Positions 8,508 through 18,946 are shown, counted from the first letter of the stretch. The stretch is 64,000 nt of DNA from Nostoc piscinale CENA21 (GCF_001298445.1 NZ_CP012036.1:1987263-2051262), one strand, 5' to 3'. Notes: generated from the sequence alone by a model not told the origin. Translations and numbers: made by a program.

Positions 8508-9837
8508 ATGAAACGTAATCCTATTTTCTACCAAACCCGGCTGAGATTGGCAGCTTGGTATACCCTAGTGATGGGTAGTATTTTAGGGCTATCTAGTTTC
8601 GGAGTATATACTGTAGTTGCCCACACTTACTATGAAACCATAGACCAGGGCTTAAAATCAGTCGCAAAAGCACTCCGGAAAAGTGTTGAACCAGCTTGGC
8701 AACAACCTGGACATTTACAGGAACTAGCAAAAGAGCTTTCCTTAGAATTATGTATAGCTAGTACAAATTGTTTGCCTCAAAAAACTATTATTAAACAACC
8801 AATCAATGAGACAGCTAATCAGGTTAATTACTATGTGCGCTTGTTGGATAGTTCAGAAAAAGTATTTGCAAGCACAGGCATAGAATTTGATAATTTACAA
8901 CCTGCCTTATCATCACAACCTTGGCAAATCATTACTGATGTTTTTGGTACGCGATACCGCCAAATTACTTTACCGTTGTATACTCAAAACCAAATTTCAG
9001 GTTATTTACAAGTAGCACGTAGTATTACTGATTTAGATCAACATTTGGCTTATTTGAGATTAACTTTAATTTTGGGACTGCCAATTTCGATGGTTTTTGT
9101 GGCTTTGTCTAGTTGGTGGTTAGCAGAAAGGGCAATGCAACCTGTGTATCTTTCCTATCAACAGATGCAACAATTTACTGCTGATGCTGCTCATGAGTTC
9201 CGCACACCTTTAGCAGCAATGCACTCTACTATTGAAGCCGCTATCAAGTTACAGCCAGAAGCCAAAGCAAATCATGGAACTTTAGATGTCCTCAAACGCC
9301 AAAATTATCGCTTATCACAATTAGTTAGTGATTTATTACTGTTGACAAGGATAGATCAAAAACAAATAACAGCAAAACATCAGCCTTGCTGTTTGAATGA
9401 TTTAATTAGCGATTTAATTGAAGAGTTAGCATTTTTAGCAGTAGAAAATCACGTCAATCTTTCTGGACAGATGTTAGTGACAAAAAAAAGTTTATGTTCA
9501 GGGAAATGAAGAACAGCTTTATCGCTTAATTTCTAACTTAATTATTAATGCAATTCAGGCAACACCGAGTGGAGGAGAAGTCACTGTTTTTTTAGAAGTG
9601 AATGAGCTTTACGCCATTATTAAAGTTCAAGATACAGGAATTGGTATTGCCCTCGAACATCAACAGCGAATTTTTGATCGGTTTTATCGAGTAGATCGCG
9701 ATCGCTCTCGTAGTTCTGGTGGTTCTGGCTTGGGTTTAGCCATTGCTTTAGCGATCGCTAAAGCCCACAAAGGCAATATTCAGGTTCAAAGTCAACTCAG
9801 CCTGGGAAGTACATTTACAGTCCGAATTCCTCTGTAA
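8508..9837 (+). CDS. Sensor histidine kinase (RppB-like), one homopolymer frameshift
   Basis: Partner of the preceding regulator. TM1 at about 12-35 and TM2 at about 190-210 flank a roughly 150-residue extracytoplasmic sensor region. The H-box is AAHEFRTPLAAM, followed by the N-box (LISNLIINAIQAT), G1 (DTGIGI), F-box (FDRFYR) and G2 (GSGLGLAIA). As deposited the frame breaks at the A8 run 9482-9489, which separates the H-box from the ATPase domain; removing one A gives a continuous 442-residue kinase (TKKVYVQGNEEQLYRLI). ATG 8508 is chosen over the TTG at 8499, which overlaps the regulator's stop. If the frameshift were real the kinase would be dead. I think it is a base-calling artefact. Confidence 0.88.
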
Positions 9838-9875
9838 TACTCTACTCAATTGATTTTGACAGCTTACAGATGTTC

Positions 9876-9908
9876 AGATACCCGACTTTTTTTAAAAATC
9901 GGGTATCT
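9876..9908. terminator. Bidirectional terminator hairpin
   Basis: A perfect 10-bp stem (agatacccga / tcgggtatct) encloses a T-rich/A-rich loop. It lies between the convergent kinase gene (ends 9837) and RTX gene (ends 9947), so it could stop transcription from both sides. Confidence 0.7.
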
Positions 9909-9946
9909 ATGGGCGATCGTAATTTGTGTTTATTTTGCGACAGTCT

Positions 9947-12448
9947 TTAAACAATCACAAAATTGCTGACATTCAGCGCAGGTGAACCAGACAGTTGAGC
10001 AAGTTGCACCTGTCTAAATCCACCAGCATTACCATCTTGGTCAAAGTACAACGCACCAGTAATGTTGTTATAGATGAATCTTTGATCAGTCGTGGTTGCA
10101 GAAGTTCCCAAAGTAAGCTGACTAATCGACAGCGCCCCAGCTAATAAACCACCACCAAAACCAGCCGCAGATATCTGAATGATGTCATCACTGATGCTGA
10201 AGTCAGTAATCGTATCAATACCTTCATTAAAACGATTAAAGACAAAGGTATCTGCACCGCTACCGCCTGTGATCAGGTCGTTATTTGCGCCACCAATGAG
10301 AACATCATTTTCACTACCGCCGATTAGGATATCGTTACCAGTACCACCATCGAGAGTGTTATTCCCTAAAGCACCCATTGCCGAAAGATAATCATTACCA
10401 CTGCCACCATTCAGTACATTAGTGCCACTAGAATTCTGCACAGTTAATGTGTCGTTACCATTACCTCCATTGAGGGTGTTATTACCAAATGAACTAACAG
10501 CAGATAGATAATCATTACCATTGTCACCACTCAGAAGGTTATCGCCTGTAGAATCATCCACAATTAATATATCGTGACCATTTCTACCGATAAGGGTATT
10601 ATTCCCAGATGAATCAACAGCAGACAGATACTCATCAGCGTTATCACCATTTAGCAGGTTATTGCCTGTAGAATTATCGGCAATTAATGTGTTTCTGCCA
10701 GCACCACCATTGAGGGTGTTATTTCCAGACGAACCAACAGCAGACAGATAATCATCACCACTACTACCATTGAGTAAGTTATCGCCTGTGGAATCATCCA
10801 CAACTAATATATCGTTACCCGTATCACCATTGAGGGTGTTATTTCCAGATGAACCAACAGCAAACAGATAATCATCATTACTGCCGCCATTGAGTGAGTT
10901 ATCGCCTGTAGAATCATCTGCAACTAATGTATCGTCACCAGCACCACCATTGAGGGTGTTATTTCCAGACGAACCAACCACAGACAGATAATCATTACCA
11001 CTAAAACTCTTTAGCAAGTTATCGCCTGTGGAATCATCCGCAATTAGCCTATCATCACCCGCACCACCATCTAAGGTGTTATCACCAGAAGCACCAATAG
11101 CAGAAAGCGTATCATTTCCTACATCACCTTTTAGCAGATTATTCCCGGTCGAATAGTCAACATTTAATGTATCGTTACCAGCACCACCACTGATTCGATC
11201 ATTACCACCACTACCACCAAAAAGTGTATCATTGCCATTGCTGCCAACAATATTATCACTGTAGCTTGTGCCAATAATATTTAAACTTTCGATGTTACTG
11301 TAGCGAATTCGATTTGTACCTGCGTTAATTCTGCCACTGTTGCTTGAAGCATTGTATGCGGATGAGATAGGTGCATCAGCATCGCTGTAATCAACAAAAA
11401 GATAATCTTCCCCATCTCCACCATCGACTGTTTGCGTCGCAATGGTAGAGGCACTTGGTTCTTGTGGCACAATGTTGCTCAGATAGAAGGAGTCATCCCC
11501 TGCATCACCATAGAGGCTGTTATTTCCTGCTACACGTTCAGCATAAATCTCATCATTACCATCACCACCTTCCACAAGGTTATTGCCTGTGGAGGTACTG
11601 ATATCAATGATGTCATCACCTTCTCCGCCACTAATGGTGTTATTCCCGGTTGTAAAAGCCGCTAGTATGACATCATTTCCACCTTCACCTGCGATGTTGT
11701 TGTCTCCATCACTCACATCAATGCTGTCATCTAAACGTGCATTACTAATGGTGATGAAATCATCGAACTGTGTACCAATAATGTTCAAACGTTCGATGTT
11801 GCTGTAGCTGACTTCATTGCTGCTGGCTGTGATGGTGCCAGTGTTGGTGGCACTATTGAAGGTTGAAGATATTGCTGCATCAGCATCACTGTAATCAACA
11901 AAAAGATAATCTTCCCCATCTCCACCATCGACTGTTTGAATCGCAATGGTAGAGGGACTTGGTTCTTGTGGCACAATGTTGCTCAGATAGAAGGAGTCAT
12001 CCCCTGCACCACCATAGAGGCTGTTATTTCCTGCTACACGTTCAGCATAAATCTCATCATTACCATCACCACCTTCCACAAGGTTATTGCCTGTGGAGGT
12101 ACTAATGTCAATTATGTCATCACCTGATCCACCACTAATAAGGTTATTGCCCTCAGAAAATAGAGCTAATAGAGTGTCATTATTATCACCCCCTTCTAAA
12201 AGGTTATTTCCAGAAGAACGGGTAATATCTAAAAAATCATCTCCTGTTCCACCTCTGAGGATACTGTTCCCTGTGGAACTGACAAAACCAGTGGCTGCAT
12301 TGAGGCTATCATTTCCCTCACCACCATCTAAAATGTCATTGCCACCATTGCCAAATAAGGTATCATTCCCAGCAAGACCCCTAATAATATCATTACCATT
12401 TGTGCCAATGAGATTATCATTGCCATTTGTACCATTGATATTCACCAT
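9947..12448 (-). CDS. Secreted RTX/haemolysin-type calcium-binding repeat protein
   Basis: 833 residues made almost wholly of glycine/aspartate-rich calcium-binding repeats (GGxGNDxL pattern) from residue about 5 onward. There is no N-terminal signal peptide. The C-terminus ends with the peptidase-M10-like RTX module typical of type I secretion substrates (ADTFVFNRF, ITDFSISDD, ALYFDQDGN, hydrophobic tail NFVIV). Two unusual scales of repetition are visible: a 168-residue module present twice in the N-terminal half, and a series of 20-residue units (paired as about 40 residues, 120 bp) in the centre. No enzymatic domain is seen, so it is probably a cell-surface or extracellular structural protein (S-layer or sheath-like). 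No type I exporter genes are adjacent. Confidence 0.88.
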   Translation of the reverse strand: MVNINGTNGNDNLIGTNGNDIIRGLAGNDTLFGNGGNDILDGGEGNDSLNAATGFVSSTGNSILRGGTGDDFLDITRSSGNNLLEGGDNNDTLLALFSEGNNLISGGSGDDIIDISTSTGNNLVEGGDGNDEIYAERVAGNNSLYGGAGDDSFYLSNIVPQEPSPSTIAIQTVDGGDGEDYLFVDYSDADAAISSTFNSATNTGTITASSNEVSYSNIERLNIIGTQFDDFITISNARLDDSIDVSDGDNNIAGEGGNDVILAAFTTGNNTISGGEGDDIIDISTSTGNNLVEGGDGNDEIYAERVAGNNSLYGDAGDDSFYLSNIVPQEPSASTIATQTVDGGDGEDYLFVDYSDADAPISSAYNASSNSGRINAGTNRIRYSNIESLNIIGTSYSDNIVGSNGNDTLFGGSGGNDRISGGAGNDTLNVDYSTGNNLLKGDVGNDTLSAIGASGDNTLDGGAGDDRLIADDSTGDNLLKSFSGNDYLSVVGSSGNNTLNGGAGDDTLVADDSTGDNSLNGGSNDDYLFAVGSSGNNTLNGDTGNDILVVDDSTGDNLLNGSSGDDYLSAVGSSGNNTLNGGAGRNTLIADNSTGNNLLNGDNADEYLSAVDSSGNNTLIGRNGHDILIVDDSTGDNLLSGDNGNDYLSAVSSFGNNTLNGGNGNDTLTVQNSSGTNVLNGGSGNDYLSAMGALGNNTLDGGTGNDILIGGSENDVLIGGANNDLITGGSGADTFVFNRFNEGIDTITDFSISDDIIQISAAGFGGGLLAGALSISQLTLGTSATTTDQRFIYNNITGALYFDQDGNAGGFRQVQLAQLSGSPALNVSNFVIV
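10480..11100 (-). repeat. Tandem 120-bp repeats inside the RTX gene
   Basis: About five diverged copies of a 120-bp unit encode pairs of 20-residue modules of the form SSGNNTLNGGAGDDTLVADD / STGDNLLNG.. DDYLSAVG. Copy-to-copy identity is high enough at DNA level to allow slippage or recombination. Confidence 0.75.
11373..12150 (-). repeat. Direct duplication of about 270 bp, offset 504 bp, in the RTX gene
   Basis: The stretch beginning gcatcagcatcgctgtaatc near 11373 recurs almost unchanged near 11877, and similarity continues to about 11645 and 12150 respectively. The offset of 504 bp equals 168 codons, so a whole protein module was duplicated in frame. Confidence 0.8.
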
Positions 12449-12778
12449 AACTTTTACCTAAATAAATCGATTGTTTCAGTAACTTGAAAATTCTCAAATT
12501 GCAGTTTGTGTTGTTTTAAAGCCTTATCCCTGCCATAAATATTTACTACCTTCTAGCTTGAAAGTGCTGAGTGCTGAGTTAAGCTATTTTCTACTTCTTA
12601 GTGTCTAATCTCTAGACTTTTTTCATGTTTTTTGGTGTATCCAGTTAATAACCGCTATTTATGTTATTCCTTGGAATAAGAAAAAGGAGAGGTGAGCATT
12701 GCTCATCTCTCCTTTGATGATCAAAATGAACAATGATGAAATTCCTTGAGAGTTAGGAATATTTAGTAGTGGTAAATT
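12449..12778. other. Intergenic region between RTX and DHOR genes
   Basis: 330 bases holding the RTX promoter region and, at 12683-12715, the DHOR terminator. A short direct repeat (agtgctgagtgctgag) near 12566 is also present. No gene seen. Confidence 0.5.
12683..12715 (-). terminator. Rho-independent terminator of the DHOR gene
   Basis: A 15-bp stem (aaaggagaggtgagc / gctcatctctccttt, one G-T pair) with a 3-base loop. On the minus strand it is followed by a T-rich run, and it lies 64 bases after the DHOR stop codon. Confidence 0.8.
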
Positions 12779-15079
12779 TTATAACTCTTTGAGGAATTCA
12801 ATCATGGCTTGTTGATCAGCAGGACTTAAAGAACGATAGCGACGAATGACTTCCTTCGCATCACTGCGATGGGTTCTAGAAACTTCGCTATTGTAAGGAG
12901 GACAAATCACGTCTGCTGGTGAAGAGCCATAAGAAATGTTGCCAACGGCTCCCCCTGGTGGTACTGGACATCCTGCGCCAGGGACGTTGGGTGTACGACT
13001 GTTATCGGGGGCTGGTAAATCGTGTAACTCAATAGCTGCACGAATAGCATCATCTAAAGTACGCACAACTAATGGTGCATTAGTAACTTCACTGTTGGTG
13101 AATACAGTACCAGCTGGGTTGCTGTTAACTGTGAGTCGGCTTAAGTACACACGAGCATCGTGTAAGAATGGAGCGCCCATTCTACCCAAGCCCATCAGTG
13201 GTGCGGTGCGGAACTCATCACCAAACGCAGTACCTTGCACATTGCTAAATACGTCACCAGCTAGGTTCCGAGGAATATCAAAGGTAGCGAAGGAGCGACC
13301 TACCGCAGTACTAGCACCTTGTTCTCTAGAAAGAGTTGGTTGATATTTTCTGTTAACAACTAACGGATCACGAGGTAAAGAAGCCCAACGTTCTGCATCA
13401 ATTTGAGGTACGTTGTGCAGAAGTAAGTCAGAAAAAATAGGAGCCCACTTATAGCTCAAATGTTGAGCAACGATCGCACCATCTCTGGTTGTGGCTGCTG
13501 GTGACTGACCGGTTCTTTGAACAGGGATATGGCAGCTGGCACAGCTCACCATAGAATCTGTACGGTTAATAGCATTAGGATCACGACTATCACCACCTGC
13601 GGGGAAGCGGCCTGGAATCATCCGGTTAGAGAAGGCTACTAAATCAATCCCAAAAAGCTCTGCTCCGCGCTTAACTTGACCTTCAGGGCTTTGTGGAGAA
13701 CGAGAGCGTGTAGGATTATTCAACACTGCCAATAGTGTGTCACCAAATTCGGGAGGAGCGGTCATCCGCAAGAAGTTCCGTTCGCTGAGTGGCACACTGA
13801 GGTGTGATTCTAGTGTGTTGGGGTATGGGTCAACACAACCTGGACGACCAACGTTAGTAGGAGAGTCTGTTGGTTCATTACGGTTGAGAATACTTGTAAA
13901 CCCAACTTCCCCTTGCAAACCACCGGCAACAAACTGGAGGATTTCTGCGCCATTAGCCCGCAACCCAAAGCGTCCTACACCACCAGTAAAAGCTGAACCG
14001 GCAGAGATAGCAGTGCCTGAAGGTGTAGGAATGGTGTTGGTTTTACCAGTAATACAATCACCTGTACAAGCAAAGATACCTGCATTATTGAGAGATGAAG
14101 CGATACTTTGACTATCAGAACCTTCATCTTCAAAGCGGCGGATATCGTTTGATGGAATAGCTTCCATCAAACCACGACCAATGTATGGAGGTCCAGCGAA
14201 CTCTACAACACCTCTTCGGAAACCTAGAGAGCTAAGTTTTGTTACTGGGTCAATATTAGGTAAGTTTGGATCTTCAGCAATTGTTGGGATGCGCTCAGGC
14301 AAACACTCAGGAAGGGAAAAACGCGTATGTTGAACAAAGCCGCCGAGGCGTGGTGAAAGTCCGCCCCTAGCCACTCCATCAAGAGGGTCAAATATGTTTT
14401 GTGCGGGATTATAGTCACCGAAGGTTGTAAAGGCAGCTGTCCGTCCAGTGTTATTGATGGCATCAAGGTTATCAGCAGGCCGTCCACCACCAGTAGCAGG
14501 ATCGAGGGCTGTAAACTTGAAGTTTGTTGGTGTCGAGCGTGCAGCACGGGATACGTTGGAAACGTCACGTACTACTCGGCTGTTGGGAGTTGCTTCAGCA
14601 GAACTCAAGTGACAACCTAAACACATTTGTTGGTTGGCAATTGGCCCTGCACCTTCTACAGCAAGGTGCGGTGTTGTAAAGAATTGTATTCCTTCTACCA
14701 AGGCCTCTTTTTGTGTGCGAGTTGCAGAAGGATAGACTAAGGCATCAAGGTCTTTTAGTCCCAGTGGGAAGGCTCCAACCACACCAAATTTTTGTCGGGG
14801 AACACGTTCTGCTGGAGCCAACGCGATTCCTGGTGCTGGTTCTGCTACATCAAATACGTTATTGATTCCATTGCCTAACTCAGTTTGTCTTTGAGCTAAC
14901 AACGTCGCATCGTCTGGGACATTACTACCAATGGGAGCAGAAGAGAAAATACCTGCCAAACCGACTTCTGGGAAGAGTGCCGCCGAAGATATGGCTAGGG
15001 CAAATGAACAGCATACTATTAATAACAAAGTTGGAAGCCTACGCTTACGCGTAAACCTCATGATGTTTCGCTCTCTCAT
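12779..15079 (-). CDS. Di-haem oxidoreductase-like protein (DUF1111/DHOR family)
   Basis: 766 residues with a signal peptide (basic start, hydrophobic core about 16-40). Two c-type haem attachment sites are visible, CLGCH at 153-157 and CASCH at 513-517. Between them are family features such as GRGLMEAIP and FGLRANG..QFVAGGLQGEVGFTS, which place it in the DHOR/DUF1111 group of putative thiol oxidoreductases or peroxidases related to di-haem cytochrome c peroxidases. The expected location is periplasm or thylakoid lumen. A second in-frame ATG at 15061 leads directly into MRFTRKRRL and may be the true start, since GAGAG lies upstream of it. It is transcribed alone, with its own terminator at 12683-12715. 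The natural substrate is unknown for this family. Confidence 0.85.
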   Translation of the reverse strand: MRERNIMRFTRKRRLPTLLLIVCCSFALAISSAALFPEVGLAGIFSSAPIGSNVPDDATLLAQRQTELGNGINNVFDVAEPAPGIALAPAERVPRQKFGVVGAFPLGLKDLDALVYPSATRTQKEALVEGIQFFTTPHLAVEGAGPIANQQMCLGCHLSSAEATPNSRVVRDVSNVSRAARSTPTNFKFTALDPATGGGRPADNLDAINNTGRTAAFTTFGDYNPAQNIFDPLDGVARGGLSPRLGGFVQHTRFSLPECLPERIPTIAEDPNLPNIDPVTKLSSLGFRRGVVEFAGPPYIGRGLMEAIPSNDIRRFEDEGSDSQSIASSLNNAGIFACTGDCITGKTNTIPTPSGTAISAGSAFTGGVGRFGLRANGAEILQFVAGGLQGEVGFTSILNRNEPTDSPTNVGRPGCVDPYPNTLESHLSVPLSERNFLRMTAPPEFGDTLLAVLNNPTRSRSPQSPEGQVKRGAELFGIDLVAFSNRMIPGRFPAGGDSRDPNAINRTDSMVSCASCHIPVQRTGQSPAATTRDGAIVAQHLSYKWAPIFSDLLLHNVPQIDAERWASLPRDPLVVNRKYQPTLSREQGASTAVGRSFATFDIPRNLAGDVFSNVQGTAFGDEFRTAPLMGLGRMGAPFLHDARVYLSRLTVNSNPAGTVFTNSEVTNAPLVVRTLDDAIRAAIELHDLPAPDNSRTPNVPGAGCPVPPGGAVGNISYGSSPADVICPPYNSEVSRTHRSDAKEVIRRYRSLSPADQQAMIEFLKEL

Positions 15080-15502
15080 AAGTTTCTAGATTTTCATAGG
15101 AAAGTTGCTTGTTACAAGGCTGTCAATCATCAACTAGGTGATGATTTGTACTGCCTACCTATCAGAAACATACACTATTTCAACATAAATAAAAGATACA
15201 GTATATAACTAGTAAATTCTGCATCTCTTTACTAATAATTTAATAATCGCTTCACATCCTCTAGAAAAATTTACTGATAGAGACGTGAATAAAGTTTTCC
15301 AAGCTAGTATACAGCAGCAAGATGAAGATTTTACTCAAAGATATGCGTATTAACCGAGTGTTAACTTATATTTTTAACTTTTTATCTAGCGAGTGATGAT
15401 AACAGTAAGCAACTTATACTCTTAAGAGAAGATATATTTAATTGCTTGTAAATTTTATTTATTAGATTTTGACAAGTTAGATTATTGTTTGTCTTTTGTG
15501 TC

Positions 15503-15569
15503 ATAATTAAGGCTCGCATTAACTAAGTTAAAGGTGAGTGCTGGATAATGAGCAATCACCTTTTTTTTT
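15503..15569 (+). ncRNA. Candidate small RNA
   Basis: A roughly 60-nt segment, with CATAAT at about 15501 as a possible -10, contains a short hairpin (ttaactaagttaa) followed by the terminator at 15530-15569. No plus-strand gene lies upstream for more than 5 kb, so the terminator needs another transcript to terminate. The -35 is poor and no known sRNA family is recognised. Confidence 0.3.
15530..15569 (+). terminator. Strong orphan Rho-independent terminator
   Basis: Stem aaaggtga-g-tgct / agca-a-tcaccttt with an 8-base loop, then an uninterrupted run of nine Ts counting the stem end. Orientation is plus strand only. Confidence 0.75.
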
Positions 15570-15964
15570 CTGAAATACTTACTACTACTATTCTGGTTGG
15601 CTATCAATATCTGGTGTTGAGATTAGCATCAGACATAATGAGTATTTAGTAATACTCTAGTTAGTCATTCAGAGTCAATACAGAAATAAAAGCCTTGTAT
15701 AGCAATACTTGTGGCGTATGCGTATCTGCTGTTAAGGCTAGATTAACTGCTGAAAAAATCAGGTATGGCGGTTTAATTCAAAGTATAAGCTGTGCCAGTG
15801 GTAGCTTTATTCTGGCGCGATAGTCCAACAAGATTAAGATTTTGACTGTTTATATATACTTGAACAATCGGGATGCTAAGTCAGCCTTTGACACTACTTT
15901 TAACTTAGTAGTCAATCAGTCTGGTATTTCTATCAGATTTTAATAATATAGCTGATTTTTGAGT

Positions 15965-16270
15965 AGAGAATGATTTCATTTAAATTTCATTTTTGCAAGA
16001 AAAAATAAACTGATATTAATAAAATGTTGCGGTTTTATATGTCTATCTTTGAATAGGGAATGATTTCATTTAAATTTCATTTTTGGAAGCAGTTACATTG
16101 ACTTGTATTAATAAAAAGTTACAATTTTATATGTCTATCTTTGAATAGGGAATGATTTCATTTAAATTTCATTTTTAGGAGCAGTTACATTGACTGATAT
16201 TAATAAACAATTACATTTTTCTATGTCTATCTTTTGGTAGAAAATAATTTCATTTAAATTTCATTTTCTT
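15965..16270. repeat. Four tandem 90-92 bp repeats upstream of the Clc gene
   Basis: Copies start at about 15968, 16058, 16150 and 16240. Each holds the core atttcatttaaatttcattt (itself a direct repeat around an ATTTAAAT palindrome), then a variable stretch, then ttaataaa and tatgtctatcttt. The last copy is truncated near 16270. The location directly before the Clc start suggests regulation of that gene or a replicated spacer. Confidence 0.8.
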
Positions 16271-16337
16271 GAAAGTAGCTCTTGATGAGATAAACTGTAA
16301 AAAACTTCAGATATTTACAGACTTTCACTGATGACAA

Positions 16338-18946
16338 GTGATTGCTAGGAATATGTTCGTCAGAGGTAAAATTCTCTGGTTGAGGCTTTCTAGACAAATG
16401 CTCCAACCTCGGCGCTTGGCGTTTGCTGAAGCTTGCTTGATTGGTCTAGTTTCTGGTCTAGCGGCAGTTTTGTTAGGGCAAGCTGTGGACTGGGCAGGGG
16501 CGTGGCGAGTGCATGTTTCTTACTTATGGCCTGCTTATTTGGTGCTACCGGGGATTGGGCTAGTCGGAGGTCTTTTAGCTGGTTGGTTAGTTGAGCGTTT
16601 TGCACCGGAAGCATCTGGGAGTGGAATGTCTGAGGTAAAAGCGGTGTTGGCTCGCGTACCGATGCCGTTAAATTTGCGGATTGCTTTGGTCAAGTTGATT
16701 AGTGCTACATTGGTGCTGGGTTCTGGGATGCCTTTGGGACGAGAAGGCCCAACTGTACAGATTGGGGCAGCTTTGGCAAATCAACTGAGTAATTCGGTAC
16801 CGACTTCTCCTGAACATCGCCGTCAACTGATTGCAGCAGGTGCAGGGGCCGGGTTAGCGGCTGCTTTCAATGCACCGATCGCTGGTGTACTGTTTGTTGT
16901 AGAAGAGTTACTTCAAGATGTGTCAGGTATTACTCTTGGCACAGCTATTTTGGCTTCGTTTATCGCTTCCGTGATTTCTCGCCTTTATGGTAGTCACAGC
17001 TTTGATTTGAGTCAAATCAATTTAGTATCTGGGCATACGACTTTCTTTGCTCAGGAAATCCCTTTTTACTTGATTTTGGGTGGATTAGCAGGATTATTAG
17101 GGATTTTGTTTAATAAAGGTGTGATTGCTAGTTTGGAGGTTAATCAGCGTTTACTAAACCTGAGTTTGCCTTGGCGAATTGGAATTGTGGGGTTGGTTAG
17201 TGGAGTGGCGATCGCTTTGTTGCCTGTAACTTTTCGCAATAATGCTGGGCTGAGAGAAATTATATTGATGGGTAATGCTCATTGGTTATTTGCCGCGATC
17301 GCTCTTTTAGTCCAATTTACCCTGATTCTTTTAACTTATGGCTCTGGAGCGCCTGGGGGTTTACTGGTTCCCACTTTAGTTTTAGGGTCTGCTCTTGGTT
17401 ATTTGGTGGGTGCTGCTGAACAAAGTTGGTTAGGTATGAGTGCCGCAACAACTTATGCTCATGTAGGAATGGCAGCGTTTTTTTAGTGCTGTCTCTAAAG
17501 TACCGATTACAGCAGTCATCATTGTGTTTGAGATGACGACAGATTTCAATCTAGTGCTACCTTTGATGATTGTATCTGTAGTTGCTTATTTAGTAGCAGA
17601 AAAAAATTGATCACAGGTCGCTCTATGACCTTTTACTCGAAAGAAAAGGCATTCACATTCAAAAAGAGCCAACTACAGATGGACTGTTAGCTCAACTCAG
17701 CGCCGCAGAGGTCATGCAAAGACGTGTTGAAACTCTCTCTAGCCAGATGAGTATTGATGAAGCAGTGCAAGCATTTTCTCAGTCTCACCATCGCAATTTC
17801 CCGATTTTAGACAATGGTAAAGTTGTAGGTATTATCACTCAGAAAGATTTAGTTACCAACGCTTCGCAACAGATAAAGGGAAATAAAACTATCAGCGATA
17901 TCATGACACCAGAGCCAGTGACTGTCAGCCCCACAGCCACACTGGCCTATGTTTTGCATATACTTAATCGTCATAATCTCAGCTGCTTACCTGTAACAGA
18001 AGGCAGAAAATTAGTAGGAATTATTACTCGCAGTGACATTATTCGTGTAGAAGCAGAGAAGTTAAGTGGTCAGCTGCAAGCGATCAAATCAAAATCAGCG
18101 CCTTCTTATGTAATTTATCAAACTCGCACTCCGGCAACAGGCAAAGGCAGATTACTAGTACCGCTTTCACATCCACAGACAGCCAAGACTTTATTAGAAA
18201 TGGCAGTTGCGATCGCCAAACAGCGCAACTATGAAATAGAATGCTTACAAGTGATTATTGTCTCACCAAGCCGTATTCCCTCAGAAACACCAGTAGACAC
18301 TACCAAAAGTCATCGTCTTCTAGAACAAGCAATATTATTAGGTCAAAAACAGCGTATTCCTATTCATACCCAGATACGAGTTGCCCATAATGTTGCTCAA
18401 GCAATTTTGGAAACTGTCAAAGAGCGACATATTGATTTAGTATTAATGGGTTGGAAAGGCACTACATCAACTCCTGGTAGAGTGTTTAGCCGAATAGTAG
18501 ATACAATAATTCGACAAGCTGCTTGTGATGTGATCTTAGCTAAATTAGATGACAAGAAAGCCTTTGAGCGTTGGTTAATCCCAATTGCAGGCGGGCCTAA
18601 CTCTCGTCAAGCAATTAAATTATTACCTGCCTTGAGTTCTTTAAGTTCATCCCCTAAAATTAAGCTGTGTCAAGTATTTCAGCCTAATAATTTCACACCT
18701 GACACAAGATTTTTAGAAAAATCCCTTCATTTTCTCCAACGCCGAGTCAATGGTAAAGTACTTGCTACTTCAGTCCAGTCCAATTCTGTTTGTGAAGCTG
18801 TCATTGAGTGTGCCGAACAAGACAACACCGATGTGATTATTTTAGGTGCTAGTCGTGAAAGTTTATTACAACAAGCAATTCAAGGAAATATTCCCGAAAA
18901 GATTGCCCGTAATAGTAATTGCACAGTCATTATGGTCAAAACGTAA
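16338..18946 (+). CDS. Clc-type chloride channel/antiporter with CBS pair and two Usp domains, two homopolymer frameshifts
   Basis: Reconstituted as one 868-residue protein. The Clc core (about 20-420) has the anion-pathway motifs GSGMPLGREGP (with the gating glutamate), GAGAGLAAAFNAPIAGVLF and GSGAPGGLLVPTLVLGS. It is followed by two CBS domains (about 460-580: TLSSQMSIDEAVQAF, IMTPEPVTVSPTATL), then two universal-stress-protein domains (about 590-865). The frame is broken twice, at T7 17478-17484 and A7 17600-17606. Removing one base from each joins all three pieces (MAAFFSAVSKVPITAVII; VAEKIDHRSLYDLL) and gives a length divisible by three. This Clc-CBS-Usp architecture is a known cyanobacterial arrangement, presumably gated by nucleotides. 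The GTG at 16338 is the longest start; ATG 16352 is possible. Confidence 0.88.

Larger units (their letters stand above)
15080..16337. other. 1.26-kb intergenic region with possible sRNA and tandem repeats
   Basis: AT-rich DNA between divergent DHOR (minus) and Clc (plus) genes. It contains an isolated strong plus-strand terminator with a possible small RNA (15503-15569) and four copies of a 90-92 bp repeat (15965-16270) ending about 70 bases before the Clc start. No protein-coding frame is convincing. Confidence 0.6.

Noticed and set aside
9482..9489. Histidine kinase as a true pseudogene
   Set aside because: The break is a one-base excess in an A8 run; all downstream motifs are intact and the same type of error occurs at many places.
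11281..12127. Several open frames opposite or shifted to the RTX gene
   Set aside because: Shadows created by its repetitive codon composition; both duplicated modules yield the same shadow frames.
15965..16270. CRISPR array
   Set aside because: Period 90-92 bp with a diverged spacer-like region of similar sequence in each copy. No short direct repeats with unique spacers and no cas genes.
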